From Pezizomycotina sp. ARF18 (Eukaryota; Ascomycota), in assembly GCA_002224055.1 (NCBI GenBank), contig AZLU01000350.1, positions 1 to 28,546 of the forward strand: a DNA stretch of 28,546 bases, written 5' to 3'. The translations under genes were made by a program, and so were the position numbers. Positions 1-10,469 of the stretch are shown here, piece by piece. The notes beneath the pieces were generated by a model. That model was not told where the DNA came from. It searched no databases and saw only the letters and a list, made by a program, of their open reading frames with translations. The stretch's first letter is position 1; each line of letters begins with the position of its first letter.

Positions 1-1605
1 TTTTTTAACTCGCTCTCTACTTTATATATATTTACGATCGACTATTTATTTAATAAATTAAGATATTTAAAATTATAAAGTATAAATATAACGGTAGTAA
101 TAATAATAAAGTATATAAAATAAAGATAGATAACGGAAACGATATAAAGCTTTAATTAAGATAGCGTACGATTATAAGCGATAAAAGAATACGATTATCC
201 TTTAAGTATATATTATACGTAAGGAACGCGTACGAGTAGGAAGAAAGAATTAATCGATATTTTTTTTAAATGATTTAAATAAAGAAACGATAAAAAGATT
301 ATAGAAAAGAAGATATTAGAACTACTACGTAAGGTATCGATAACTTATATTAATTATGCTATCGATAATATAATTTATTAAGCGACTAAATAGAGAGACG
401 ATATTAGTATTTAGGTTTAGATCGGGATTATTCTTCTTATTATTATCGTCGTTATTCGGCGTTTAAAATCTAAGTATTTAATCTTAGAATCTTCGTCTAA
501 ACTCTTATCGACGTTTATCGTATTTAATCGTCTCTACTTTCGTAGGCTTATTATCTTAACGAGTACGCGCGAGATTTAGCGTATAAATAGAAACTTACTT
601 TCTCTATAATTTTAACTGTTAAATATATAATTTTATACTTATTAATAGTATTATCGTTCGCTAGATTAGTACGTATATATAATAACGGAATATAACGGTA
701 CCGTTTAAAGGGTTTTTCTTATTTAATAAGTTATATAAGCGGGAAGCGTGATAGCTAGTAAACTACGTATACGTATTAGTTTTAGTATAAAAAATAAGAT
801 TAATATATTAAAATTAAATGACGATAAGAAAATTAATAATATTAATAGCTATTACTTATACTAAGATTACTTAGTATTCTAATTATAATATTAACTACGT
901 ATAGACGATTAATAATACTTTTATATAACGTATAAGAATTTAAATTATTATCTTTATTATGATAATAAGAATATTTACTAGATATAAACGCGGAATTATA
1001 AAAATATAACCTGTTTCGCGGTATTTAGTATTTTATTTATCGTTACTATATACTAGTCCTCTTTATTATTTAATAAACCTTTTTTAGAATATTTAGTAGG
1101 GCGCTTAGAAGCCTTCGCGGACGTTTATAGACTTTTTAGGAGTATTAATATATATAATCGTAGAAGTATATAATAAGATTATATATAATTATTTAGAAAC
1201 TATCGACTATAGATATTAATAACTAGAAGACTTATAAGAAGAAAGATATAATTAAGGGAAAGAAGAGAATAAAGCTCTAAAATATAGGATCCCTTCTTTA
1301 TACTATAATCCTTTACTAGTATCGATAGTTTTTTATTTACTATTTCCTAAGCTATATTATATATCTATAAAATTATCGATAATTTATATTTCTTTATTCT
1401 ATTTTACCGCGTATACGCATCGATAAACGCGTCTTTATTGACGCGCGCTTGTAATTATAGTATTAGTAATACTACGCTCGAGTAGGAGTATAGGAATACT
1501 ATTACTATAGATCATATATACCTTATTATATAAAATAGGGGAGCTTTCCTCCTATCCTTATCTATTAATCAACACAATGATCGATTCCTCTCTACGGTGC
1601 CAACA
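1..1605. repeat. RIP-degraded repeat of unknown class, cut by the window edge
   Basis: This block is extremely TpA-rich, has almost no CpA or TpG, and keeps CpG, as RIP leaves it. Its right edge at 1605 reads CCAACA and is followed by sequence matching the internal part of the copia element at 20678 onward, so it looks inserted into that element. Read on the minus strand the edge begins TGTTGGCACC and has a TATA-like stretch (near 1535-1550) about 60-70 bases in, as an LTR would, but no second LTR is visible. On the plus strand a frame from about 130 to 590 is broken almost only by TAA/TAG that could come from CAA/CAG, so it once coded. Residues near 150-250 vaguely resemble a helix-turn-helix of a transposase. 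It could be an LTR element or a DNA transposon; I cannot decide. Confidence 0.55.
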
Positions 1606-3534
1606 ATAGCTACGGCGGTAATTCTAACGCGGCTAATATTATCTTTAATCTATTAATAAAAATCTAATTAAGCTCTTAGGTATACTATTTATTAAGATAT
1701 ATATATAGCTAAAATATAGACTACGATTTCTACTTCGTTATAGCGTCTATCGATAAAGTATATTCTTTATCTCCGTTATATTATAGCTTAATAAGCTTAA
1801 GGTTAACTAACGTTTAGCTATCTTAAAAGTACTATTAAAGTATAAGAATATCGTTTCTACCTTTTTCTTTTATAAAGTAGATTTAGGACTTCCGACTATT
1901 CTCTTTAAGAAAGGTAATAAACTCTATATAATCTCTAAGGCTCTTTATATACGCCTATTAGTAAAAATCTAAAAAATTATCTCTATTAGCTTATACTTAC
2001 CTAAACGGGGTTTCTCGCGGTTTAATATTACCTTTAATTTAGTAAGTCCGTAGGCCTTATAGTTAATATAGTCCTAAGAATCTTTACTATCTTTAATAAT
2101 ATCGGTAACGCTTCCGTATTTAATTATTCGCTTAATATAATCTTTATCGATATATCTAAGCCGTTTATACTTTTTATATAGTAGCGAGAGTTAAACTCTT
2201 CTTTATAGATATATAATCTTATCTAAGATCTTTTATAGTTCTATCTTTATAATAGCTTTAATCTTTAGCCCTAATCTATTATCGTATATTTATCTTATTA
2301 GATCGTTATTATATATCTTATCTTATCTACGCGAGAGATTAAAATAGACTATACTTATCTTTAGAATATATAGCGTATTTTTAAGTTTAATAAAACTACT
2401 ACTATACTTCTTATTAAGCCTTATAAATATTAAGCTAGTATTAATAACCTATAATACTTCTCTATTATTAATTATAATATTTTATAGCTTTAAAAGGGGT
2501 TTATAGGTAAAAAATACTTCTTTTATTATTATTATAAGAATACGCCTAAGTTAAAAAACTATTAGATCATTCTCTAAAAGCTAGTATTTATATTAAGGTT
2601 TATATTATAAGGCCTAATACTTCGTTATTACCTATTCTTCTTATCCTTTATACGCTTTTTATAGTCGGCCTTCTTATATCTAACTTTATTATAATAGTAG
2701 TATTTACCCTTAAACTTATAAGCCTTTTTATCGTTCTTTTAGATTTTACCTCGGCTATTTCTTTTAAATAGTACTTTATTATCTTTAGAGCTAACGTCCT
2801 CGGTATATTATATTTTATACTTTACCTCTTCGACGAGTAGCGCCTTCTTAAGTATATCGAGGGTTAGTTTTTTTACTATTAAATCCGTTATTTACTAAAA
2901 ATTTATAATAAACGTCTTCTAGTCGCTACTAAGGTTACTATAGACGAGATTAATAGCCTTACTATAGCTATATTATCCTTTAAGTCTATACCTAGCTCCG
3001 TTTTCTCCGCCGTCTCCGCCTTAGTCTTCTCTATTAAGATTAAGCCTAATATCTTATTATATATTTTAATAAGACTTTAATACTTTTATATAAATCCTTA
3101 AATATCGACTTTATTTTTAAGTTAAATCTATCTTAGTTATTTACTAATATAAGGCTTACTAATAGCGGTAATAACGATATACGCCGAACTTAAGGTATTT
3201 TATACTTTATTCGCGCTACTATTAGTAGATCGTAGATAAGTACGTTAAGTCTTTATCTTATAGTAAGCTTTAATAATAGTATACGCCTTTAAGTTATTAT
3301 CTTAATTTTTAGTACTTAGCTCTACGTTAGCTACCGTAGTCTTAAGCGGTTTACTAGTAATATTCTAGACTTTATTATACTTAAGGAACGTAGTTATATA
3401 TATATTTTAATCGAGGTAGTTTATAAGATTAGCCTTTAACTTTATCTCGTTAAACTTTAGTAAGAGAGATATTATAAAATATATTGTTTAGGGGAGATTA
3501 AGAAGTAAGTTAGTTTATTAAGATATATTACTAA

Positions 3535-3548
3535 CCGGGCTTATAACC
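3535..3548 (-). other. Primer binding site of copy 1 (half-tRNA-iMet type)
   Basis: Read on the minus strand this is GGTTATAAGCCCGG, directly next to the LTR. Apart from one G-to-A change it complements the anticodon stem-loop of a fungal initiator methionine tRNA. This is the copia-type priming mode in which a cleaved 5' half of tRNA-iMet primes reverse transcription. The identical sequence is at 22515-22528. Confidence 0.75.
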
Positions 3549-3857
3549 TACTGGCGTAGATATATAGTATGATATCTAATAATATAGGATCGAACTTATA
3601 GATTTGACTATAGAACTAACTAGACTAATTAAAGGAATATACGATACTATATATAATAAACTGATGATACTATAATCTTAATATAATGTATGTAGTCTGC
3701 CTTGACGGCTCGTAGAGCCTTATCGTCGTAATCTCCTTAATATCTCTAGCTGAGATCTTGATATCTCTAGCTGAGGTTTCTTGTTCTTTAGCTATATAAG
3801 CATTACCTCGATGCCTATAGATTTGTCATGCCTCTTTGGCATGCCCAATAGCTAGCA
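3549..3857 (-). repeat. LTR of copia copy 1
   Basis: This 309-bp block matches the two LTRs of the complete element at 18028-18342 and 22529-22841. On the plus strand those start TGCTGGCG and end GCTAGCA; here the first G is A (TACTGGCG), a RIP-type change. It is the 5' LTR in element orientation because the primer binding site abuts its left edge. The next bases after 3857 are AAATG; the matching target duplicate cannot be seen because the other end of the element is outside the window. Confidence 0.88.
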
Positions 3858-4709
3858 AAATGCGCTGCAAAAACAGCGTGTATAGAGGAAACAACAATCT
3901 ACTTTCGTTTTAGATAGTCTAGGGAAACTGTACTAAAGGGGAGAGAAGGAAGTCTGGACCTCGATCCTCAAATTATTGCAGAATCTTTTTACACGGTCTC
4001 TAGCCGCAAAACGTCCTAAAGGATTCAAACAAAATATATAGAAGGGATGTCAACCACACTACCTCCCTTGTCCCCGAAATCCCAAAGTCTTCTTGTAGGG
4101 CCAAGACACGGGATATGCTCTATATTTTCACTCGTTATTTTAATTCAAAATGTTCTATAGTCACGGAAGTATCACGGTCTCCACTTTTCCCTCTCTGAAT
4201 TTGAACAAAGGTCTGAGACCGTCGAGATCATTAGCACTGAGGCGTTTTTAAGTTTTTAGTAGGGAATGGGGATTTGTAGCGAAAAGTCGAAAAGTCCAAT
4301 CTCGAAACACTTTCTGGTTTGCGGGGAAATAATTTATAGTCGTAATTTCACCAGTTCAAAACAGCCATCGGAGAAGCCGTACATATCAATATGTGCGGGG
4401 GTTTTAAAACTACCCGTAATTGGTTCAAGCTGTCAGAATGCTTTATTAGTAAACCCCTCTATTCCTCACGTCTACCCTCTGGTAGTAAGCGGTGACGAGA
4501 TCCGAAGTATCCGCTTTTTTGTTCGTTATATAAATCCAATCATAATCGTCTCGTCGAGCGTGGCTCCTGTTGATGTTATTTGCTACGCTGTAATGCTCGA
4601 TTTGTTTAAGATCCATCTATTCCTCCGAGTCCGTCCGAGTCGCTGCCCGAATCTTATGTTCTCGACCAACTCAGCAAAGGAAAACACAGAGAATACAACA
4701 CACCCCCTT
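3858..4709. other. No supported gene; flank of copia copy 1
   Basis: Composition returns to normal just after the LTR. The only long open frame is 4266-4832 on the plus strand (188 codons). It has no recognisable domain, and its last third runs antisense to the F-box relic at 4710-5266, so I treat it as chance. No intron signals or repeats were seen. Confidence 0.5.
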
Positions 4710-5266
4710 TTATTTGGATTTAACAATCTTTGGATACTGACCATCCGAAGACTCCCAACCGAAGCACATCCGGTTCTTACAAACCTCAACGTGACACCCC
4801 TCACCGGACTCGTCGTCATCCTCCTCCATTGAACCCTTTCAGGCGGGAAACGTGCAACTGCAGTTTCCTTGCTCCACCACTTCATAGCACATCCCGCAGA
4901 TCGATAAATTCTTCGCCTAACCCTCCTTACGCTTAAACTTTTCAAGGAGCAGTGGGGTGTAGTCGTATGTAGTATATTCCTCCGCCGTCAAAGAGGAACG
5001 GGGCCGGCTGGAACGCGGGAGCGTTGCTTCAGGGCGAGGCAGAGCCAGCAGATATTGTAGCGGTATTCGTTGAAGACTTTTTTGGTAGAAGAAGCGTAGA
5101 TGAGGTCGATTTGCTGGCGGCGCTGTTCGGGGATGTGTTCGGGCGTAAGGAAGCAGGAGGAGGGCGAGGAAGGTGCGGCAGGTAAGTCGGAGGCACTACG
5201 CGTCGGGTAGGAGAGGAAGGAGGCGGTATAGAGGAGGAGTTCATTAGGGAGGGCGAGGAGAGACAT
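4710..5266 (-). pseudogene. F-box family protein relic 1
   Basis: The N-terminus reads MSLLALPNELLLYTASFL, the classic start of a fungal F-box (a Skp1-binding adaptor of SCF ubiquitin ligases). The next F-box helix, CLRLTCRTFLALLL, lies in another frame around 5160-5200, so a pair of compensating frameshifts sits inside the domain. Downstream come NICWLCLALKQRS and LSICGMCYEVVEQGNCSC, paired CxxC motifs that may bind zinc, as seen in many short fungal F-box proteins. The downstream frame is entered by one base loss near 4995-5000 and contains an in-frame TAG and a TGA before ending at 4710-4712. Both stops could arise by RIP-type C-to-T or G-to-A change. The target of such a protein cannot be predicted. 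Family call fairly sure, function lost or unresolved. Confidence 0.7.
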
Positions 5267-5466
5267 AGTAAGATTGTTTACTATAGAAGAGCTATAGTGT
5301 TTTATAGAATTTATATTGTAGTTAATTTATTCGAGAGTAGATAAAGAGGCGTAGGTGTTATCTATTATTGCTGCTTTGCTCATAGTTTACTTTTAAAGAT
5401 TTGATTTTGTTTCAATCTTATTTTTATTTATTTATTTCTGTTATTTCTGTTTATTTTTATTTACCT

Positions 5467-5982
5467 TTATTTACCTTTATTTATTTTATGGTTCGTCATA
5501 CTCCCCACCATCCACCGCCTCCAATAACAGTCCCTACAAAACCACGTCCGCCATCCTGCCGCAATGTATATGATTCTCCAGCTTAATAACCGCGCACCGC
5601 CGCAAACCTGTAAGTGCCGTATTGACCGTTCCGGCTCGTACCCTACCAGCCTTATTACGCATATATCGCATATATTCTTTCCCTTTAGCGTAAATGCGCA
5701 TAAGCGGAACGAATACCTCGGTAAGACGTATAGGCTGTATGCCCTTAATTGTATAGCGTGAAAGAGGTTACCCGGGCGTAGGAGGCGGTTGAGGAGGTCG
5801 AAGCGGGAGGAGCGGTGGGAGAGACAGGCGGAGTTATCGCCGTATCGCGATGGTTTTAGAAGGGGTGAGAGGCGGATTATATGTTTGAAGGAGCGGCAGG
5901 TGAGGCGGAGGCAGGCGGTGTCGGTGAGGGGCAGGTGGGAGTATTAGGAGGAAGTTCGATGGAAGGTCTTGGAGAGCATCAT
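5467..5982 (-). pseudogene. F-box family protein relic 2
   Basis: A minus-strand frame of about 155 codons is open from near 5950 to the TAA at 5467-5469. It lacks an ATG of its own; the nearest ATG pair (5977-5982) is one base out of frame and is followed by LQDLPSNFLLIL, an F-box-like start. Then comes HLPLTDTACLRLTCRSF, the same helix signature as relics 1 and 3. Further on are NICDIC and FCRDCYW, two CxxC pairs in the same order as in the neighbours. Codon use is rich in ATA, TTA and TAC, suggesting mild RIP. The last codons run into a T-rich low-complexity tract (5405-5490, TTTATT-like units), so the true C-terminus is uncertain. A frameshift near 5940-5960 separates the start from the rest. 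Confidence 0.62.
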
Positions 5983-6193
5983 GAAATGAGAAGAGGCCCA
6001 AGTTTTCCCGATATTAACGCTTGTTCAACGTGAGAGAGGTATGGATTCTGATGCGAGGTTCGACGTCCGTCTCGTGGTCTATGAAATTATTGCATTTTGG
6101 TATTTGGCAAAGTTTTCCGTCTTCCCTGTCAATTCTATGTTGAAACCTTCACTTAACCTTAAAATAGAAGAAACTCAGTTTTCTGAATTTTAG

Positions 6194-6214
6194 AAAAAAA
6201 AAAAAAAAAAAAAA
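6194..6214. repeat. Poly-A tract
   Basis: A run of 21 consecutive A lies between F-box relics 2 and 3. The surrounding 5983-6428 has no supported gene. The tract could be a relic of a retroposed poly-A tail or a simple slippage repeat; no target duplication was identified. Confidence 0.6.
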
Positions 6215-6428
6215 TTAGAAGAAATAAAACTATCGGACTATATAAGGGTCATCAATTGTATATTAGACACGTAGGTTTAAACTCATAATTTTAGCTTTTC
6301 TTTCCGCTTTTGATGATCTCTTCATAGCATTGCGGTATTATTGAAGTCTATATATATACACTGTTTATCAAGAATTTAGGCCGCTCAAAAGGAGCAAGTT
6401 CTTGGATCAGCGCAAATAGAACGCCTAG

Positions 6429-6978
6429 ATGCCCCTCCAACATATCCCATGGACCTTTTCGTTCTCATAACCTCTTACTCCAATCGTCGACACGCAATGC
6501 CTGCGCCTCACCTGTCGCGGCTTCTGGAAACTCATCCCGCCAGCGCCGCTTCTACCAAAGCCAGCTCAGGCCGGGTATATCTCAGGCGCAAAACATATAT
6601 CACAAACAGCCAGTACAAATATGTCTGCACTGCCTCCTCATCCGCCGCAACCAAAGCTTCACTCTCAAGGCTTTCACATTGGATAACTACGAATTCTGCG
6701 GCGTCTGCGTGCTATCCCTCCTACAAAATTCGCGGCGGACTGGCCACGTTGGAGTCCGGCGGTGCTGGAGCTCTGCAGGAGGTGTTACAAACTTGAACAT
6801 GAAAGGAATTTATACTGCCGACGGGAGACGACCGAGGACGAGGAGTATTGAATGGCTATGCGGCGATTGTCTATGGATAGTTAGCCGGGAAGAGAGATGT
6901 AAATATACGTCGGGGCGTTACGGGATTTATCCTAGGAGCGTGGGAGATGCGTTCAGATCCCTTGCAAACGAATGGTAG
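6429..6978 (+). pseudogene. F-box family protein relic 3
   Basis: The frames together spell an F-box protein in opposite orientation to relics 1 and 2. MPLQHIP from the ATG at 6429 is followed in another frame by MDLFVLITSY (6449), and then in a third by VDTQCLRLTCRGFWKLI, which matches CLRLTCRSF and CLRLTCRTF of the neighbours. The C-terminal half has ICLHC, EFCGVC and WLCGDCLW, the repeated CxxC pairs of this group, and ends at TAG 6976-6978. At least three frame changes are needed to read it through. Probably a decayed or misassembled member of the same local family. Confidence 0.6.
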
Positions 6979-7249
6979 CGATCAGCTATCATGGAACGTT
7001 CATTGATGTATCCGTCACCGAAAAATGTAGCGATTGCTATGGAAATTGGGAACTCGCGAAACATTGACCTTCTTGATTTTTTATGTTTTATTCGAGGCAG
7101 TGTCATACTTTACTAGTCTACACTATCTACATGTGAAGATTTCAACCATGCTCGAAAACCTGCGCTAGATCATTTTATGCAGAAATTTGAAGGTATTAAT
7201 AACGTACGCCATACACCCGGATTGTCAATACTTTATTACGCCCCGTGTG

Positions 7250-8891
7250 CTAATCCGGATATACCTGTACACTATAGCTAGTGCTATAGTCACATATAAG
7301 TTCAGAAGAGCGACTCAGGTCATCGGTATTACAAGAAAGTACGTTAGGATCTTTGGTCGGATTCAGCGGCGTTGCCAAGTTCTCCAGCGGGTCTAGAACC
7401 ATCTTGACGAACTTCGCCTCCCTCACTACCTCGTTCCCTTCCAGCTTAAGACACCACTCTACTACCTCGCGTACTCCTCACCGACTTCCCGTACTAACGC
7501 GGGATAGCGGCGAGAAGATTACCTATCCAGCTCTCGGTATTCTTGTTGGTGACATCCGCAAACTTCATCACAGTTTGGATGCGCGTCCATAGCCCGATCT
7601 GAGAGTACCACGCCGAGGCTGTACATATCATATGTTGCCACGTATCTCGAGATTCTGCCGGGCCCGGCACGAAGGCGATCCGGATGTTGGTAGATGTCGT
7701 AGTCCATATGCTCCCGCCTCTGCAACCCTCGTCCGCGACACTCATCTCATACGAAGAGGGAGACTCCTCGGAGAAACCATAGGTGCTCGGGATAAGGTCG
7801 TAGCCTGTGAGAAAGGCGCTCTCATGGAGTGGGGCTCCGCCGAGGTTAACGGCGGGAGGATCGCTATGCTTGACGCGGTAACGTTCTTGTGTACAAATCC
7901 GGCGGCATGAAGGAAGAACAGCGCCTCTGCAAGCTTGTGCGCTAGCTTAAGCTTGTCCTCAAGCAGATATGGGTTTAGTGTGCCGGAGCCGGACAAAGAA
8001 GGTCCGACCATCCTCGCCAGCGTCGTCACCTCCCAGGTCGGGTAAGAGAGGCTGTGTACGAACACGAAGCTGCTGTCATATCAGAAGTAGCATTCGATTC
8101 TGAGCAGCCTGATGTCGGTCGCGGGTTCGAGGCGGTTCAAGGCGGCTGCGAGCTCGCCCATGTCGGAATTAAGATCCTCCAAGCGCTCGCTGCCGTCTTC
8201 AATGCTCATTGGGAAGCGACGGCGAGTGAGCAAGACGTTCATGCCGTTCATCTCTACCGTGCGGCTCCAGTTGCGATTCCGGCCGCTTCTAGCAGAAAAC
8301 AAATTCTCCAGGACCGCATCGAATTTTCTTGTTTCTTCGTCGCTTGCGAGCATTTCCTCCGCTAATTTCTTCTTTGCGTCCCTGGCGAGAGCGCTTATCT
8401 CCTTCATCCTGTCGTTGCTACGCACCACCGCAGGAGCCTGTAGCTCCCCGGCGTTCGTATCTGTGGCGGGTATGACGGTCCTTAGTTCTTCGGCAGGCCT
8501 AAAACCCGAACATCGAATCGTATCGTCCACCTGTTCAGCTCCACCTGCAACGCTTCGATATCGCTCTTCTTCAGCACCACGTAGCCCGGTTTATTGCGCC
8601 GCTGACGAGGCCTTTACTGTTAAGCACTCTTGAGCTGCGGTTGATCTTCTGTGCCAGTTCACCGAGGTACTCGGAGGTTTGTTTCAAGAGCCTCGCCTGG
8701 TCATCTGGTAGCGCACCGTTGGAGTTCTGTTGTTCCCTCTACGTGAAGTAGTCGCGAATGGCGCCGATCGCCGCGACGTCCCAAGCAAGGTTTGCCTCGA
8801 GCCTGTGGGCGTCCTTAGAGAAGTCCTTACACGACCCAAGAAATTGCAGGATCATTCCACCGGCCGAGACGACCGTACTAAATACGTCCAT
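7250..8891 (-). pseudogene. Fungal helical-domain (HeLo/prion-inhibition-like) protein with C-terminal pseudokinase, broken
   Basis: From ATG 8889-8891 the minus strand reads MDVFSTVVSAGGMILQFLGS, the type of start seen in fungal proteins with an N-terminal helical domain and a C-terminal kinase fold. About 250 residues of helical sequence follow, then a kinase-like half with LAHKLAEALFFLHAAGFVHKN and later DYDIYQHPDRL and YDMYSLGVVL, and a C-terminal helix EVVEWCLKLEGNEVV. The catalytic loop reads HKN (7883-7891) instead of HRD, and DFG is replaced by GYD, so the kinase fold should be inactive, as is usual in this group. There is an in-frame TAG after residue 53, a TGA near 8080, and about seven single-base frame breaks (for example 8577-8578, 8492-8493, 7468). 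The stop at 7250-7252 closes the last frame. Related proteins are linked to self/non-self recognition, but a role here is inference. Confidence 0.72.
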
Positions 8892-10250
8892 TATCCTGGT
8901 CTGCTACTGTACACTTTTAAACAGCCGCCGGTAATTGTACAATGTGAATTCGGTGTAATTTATTTGCTGTGATCGATTCTTAGCGTCATAACTTCGGAGT
9001 TTAAATATTCCACGTTGATGTGAATGGAGATTCGATGGAAGACAAGGCTAGCCTCGTTCCTTATATCGCCAGTCCTTTACCCCGCAAATAATTTCAGCTG
9101 AGGCTGTGTGCTGCGAGGCTTTGGATGGAAGATAGAGCCAAAATAAAATACAAGACTGGCTCATGTGCACACATCTTCTGCCTGTTGACGCCTCGGCCAA
9201 TAATAGTAGATAGCGCATTTCGTAGTTGATCTTTCTGATTGGCGGACAAGGATCTTTGCGCGGTATCTAGATACTAAACTCCCGAACTTTCGAACTCCCG
9301 AATCGGGCCGGCTTGCGTCTTTGCCGGGTTGTTTCAAGTCTTAGTGCTGAAGTAGTTCCCAAACGCGTTGGCCTGCCGCTGCTTCGTCGTGGCCGTTCTT
9401 TATATTGCCATATCATCTGATCGCTATCACGGTACAGAATCTCTTACTCGACTTTAGTTATTGCATTGTCCCTTCAGTGGCAATGTCCTTCGTTCGGACA
9501 CATTAGCGTAGAATTCATCTGAGACACGTTCTAGATGATCTTCCACCGATAGGCAAGAGGAATGAAATATCCCAATGTATATTTGGATCTGTATGAGTAG
9601 CGTGACTTCAAAATGCTAGTACCCTTGAGGAGAGAAACTCTTGATACACGACTTGTGCGAGTAATATAGTTAGACGCGTAATCTAGGTATAGAAACGTTG
9701 CTAGGATCCACTAGACTTGACTTGGAAGATTATCATTTCCATCATCGTGCGTCCGTCAAAAGGATCTAGATCCACGTTGATAGGAGGCAAAAGAATAGCC
9801 CCAAAGCGTCTCTCTTTGAAAGAGGAGGACATAATACAAACACAGGAAAGTAGTATTGAGAATTGTTGAGCAAATGGTTAAAGTAAGGTACAACTTGAGG
9901 TTACCAGCCAAATATGGCCATCATATATTCCTCTCTTCTACCTCAACCGTAAACGGTCCCTTCGTTAACGCGGACACGTTGAAAGGGGTCGACGTATAGA
10001 ATGCGTAATGCAACGGAAGGCGACACGAAGAACTTTAAAAGCGATTGCCCTTGAAATATCCGACTTGGGATGCAGGAACTCGACCTGTCGGGCCATTAAC
10101 GAGGAGATCTTTGGTTCTAGAGCCTGTTACTTCGAGCCGGATTAACCTCAAGAAAAGGTTGTTTTATTTTGTATCACGTGCACAAAAATGATAGTCCCGC
10201 AAAGAGCAAGGAGTAAGTAGTAGATCGGAAGAAGGGAGGCTGATTCCTTT
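8892..10250. other. Intergenic region, no supported gene
   Basis: Both strands have only short broken frames. It holds the shared upstream DNA of the divergent pseudokinase (minus) and MFS (plus) genes. I see no repeat, tRNA or conserved motif that I can name. Confidence 0.5.
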
Positions 10251-10291
10251 ATATATATTCCATTTGGTGATCATGTTGCGACCGGAAATAG

Positions 10292-10299
10292 TATATAAA
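10292..10299 (+). promoter_or_regulatory. TATA box candidate for the MFS gene
   Basis: TATATAAA lies about 175 bp upstream of the proposed ATG at 10470, with pyrimidine/CA-type candidate transcription starts between. Position and sequence fit a fungal core promoter; other AT-rich words (10248-10258) are nearby, so this is a likely but unproven element. Confidence 0.45.
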
Positions 10300-10469
10300 G
10301 CGGAGGGTATTCATCCTCATCAGTTGTGTTTGTCTGAGTGCTGAAAGAGTAGAGATAGTGTGAATCATACAACACTGTGAACTAGGCTCTTCCTATTAAT
10401 TTTGCCCCGCCTTAAATTGCTGCTCCTTTCACTACTACGACTTCTGTTATATCGAGTTTAATAATATCC

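Larger units (their letters stand above)
1606..3857 (-). mobile_element. 5' portion of a RIP-degraded Ty1/copia element (copy 1)
   Basis: This is the same family as the complete element at 18028-22841. From 1606 it aligns with 20678 onward and runs through gag to the element's 5' LTR at the right-hand end. In element orientation (minus) it holds the LTR, the primer binding site, gag with a zinc-knuckle region near 2650-2700, and the start of the integrase side. The remainder should lie to the left of the inserted repeat, outside the window. Copy 1 keeps about 70 bp near 2400-2470 that copy 2 lacks. Every coding frame is destroyed by C-to-T and G-to-A change, so it cannot encode its own mobility proteins. 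Confidence 0.85.

Noticed and set aside
4266-4832. 188-codon open frame on the plus strand
   Set aside because: No recognisable domain, no splice or promoter context, and it overlaps antisense to the better-supported F-box relic at 4710-5266.
8120-8140. GGTTCGAGGC word resembling a tRNA B box
   Set aside because: It lies inside the pseudokinase coding sequence, and no cloverleaf arms could be fitted around it.
8112-8633. 173-codon plus-strand frame
   Set aside because: It is the antisense shadow of the helical-domain/pseudokinase gene, whose minus-strand frame has family-like motifs.
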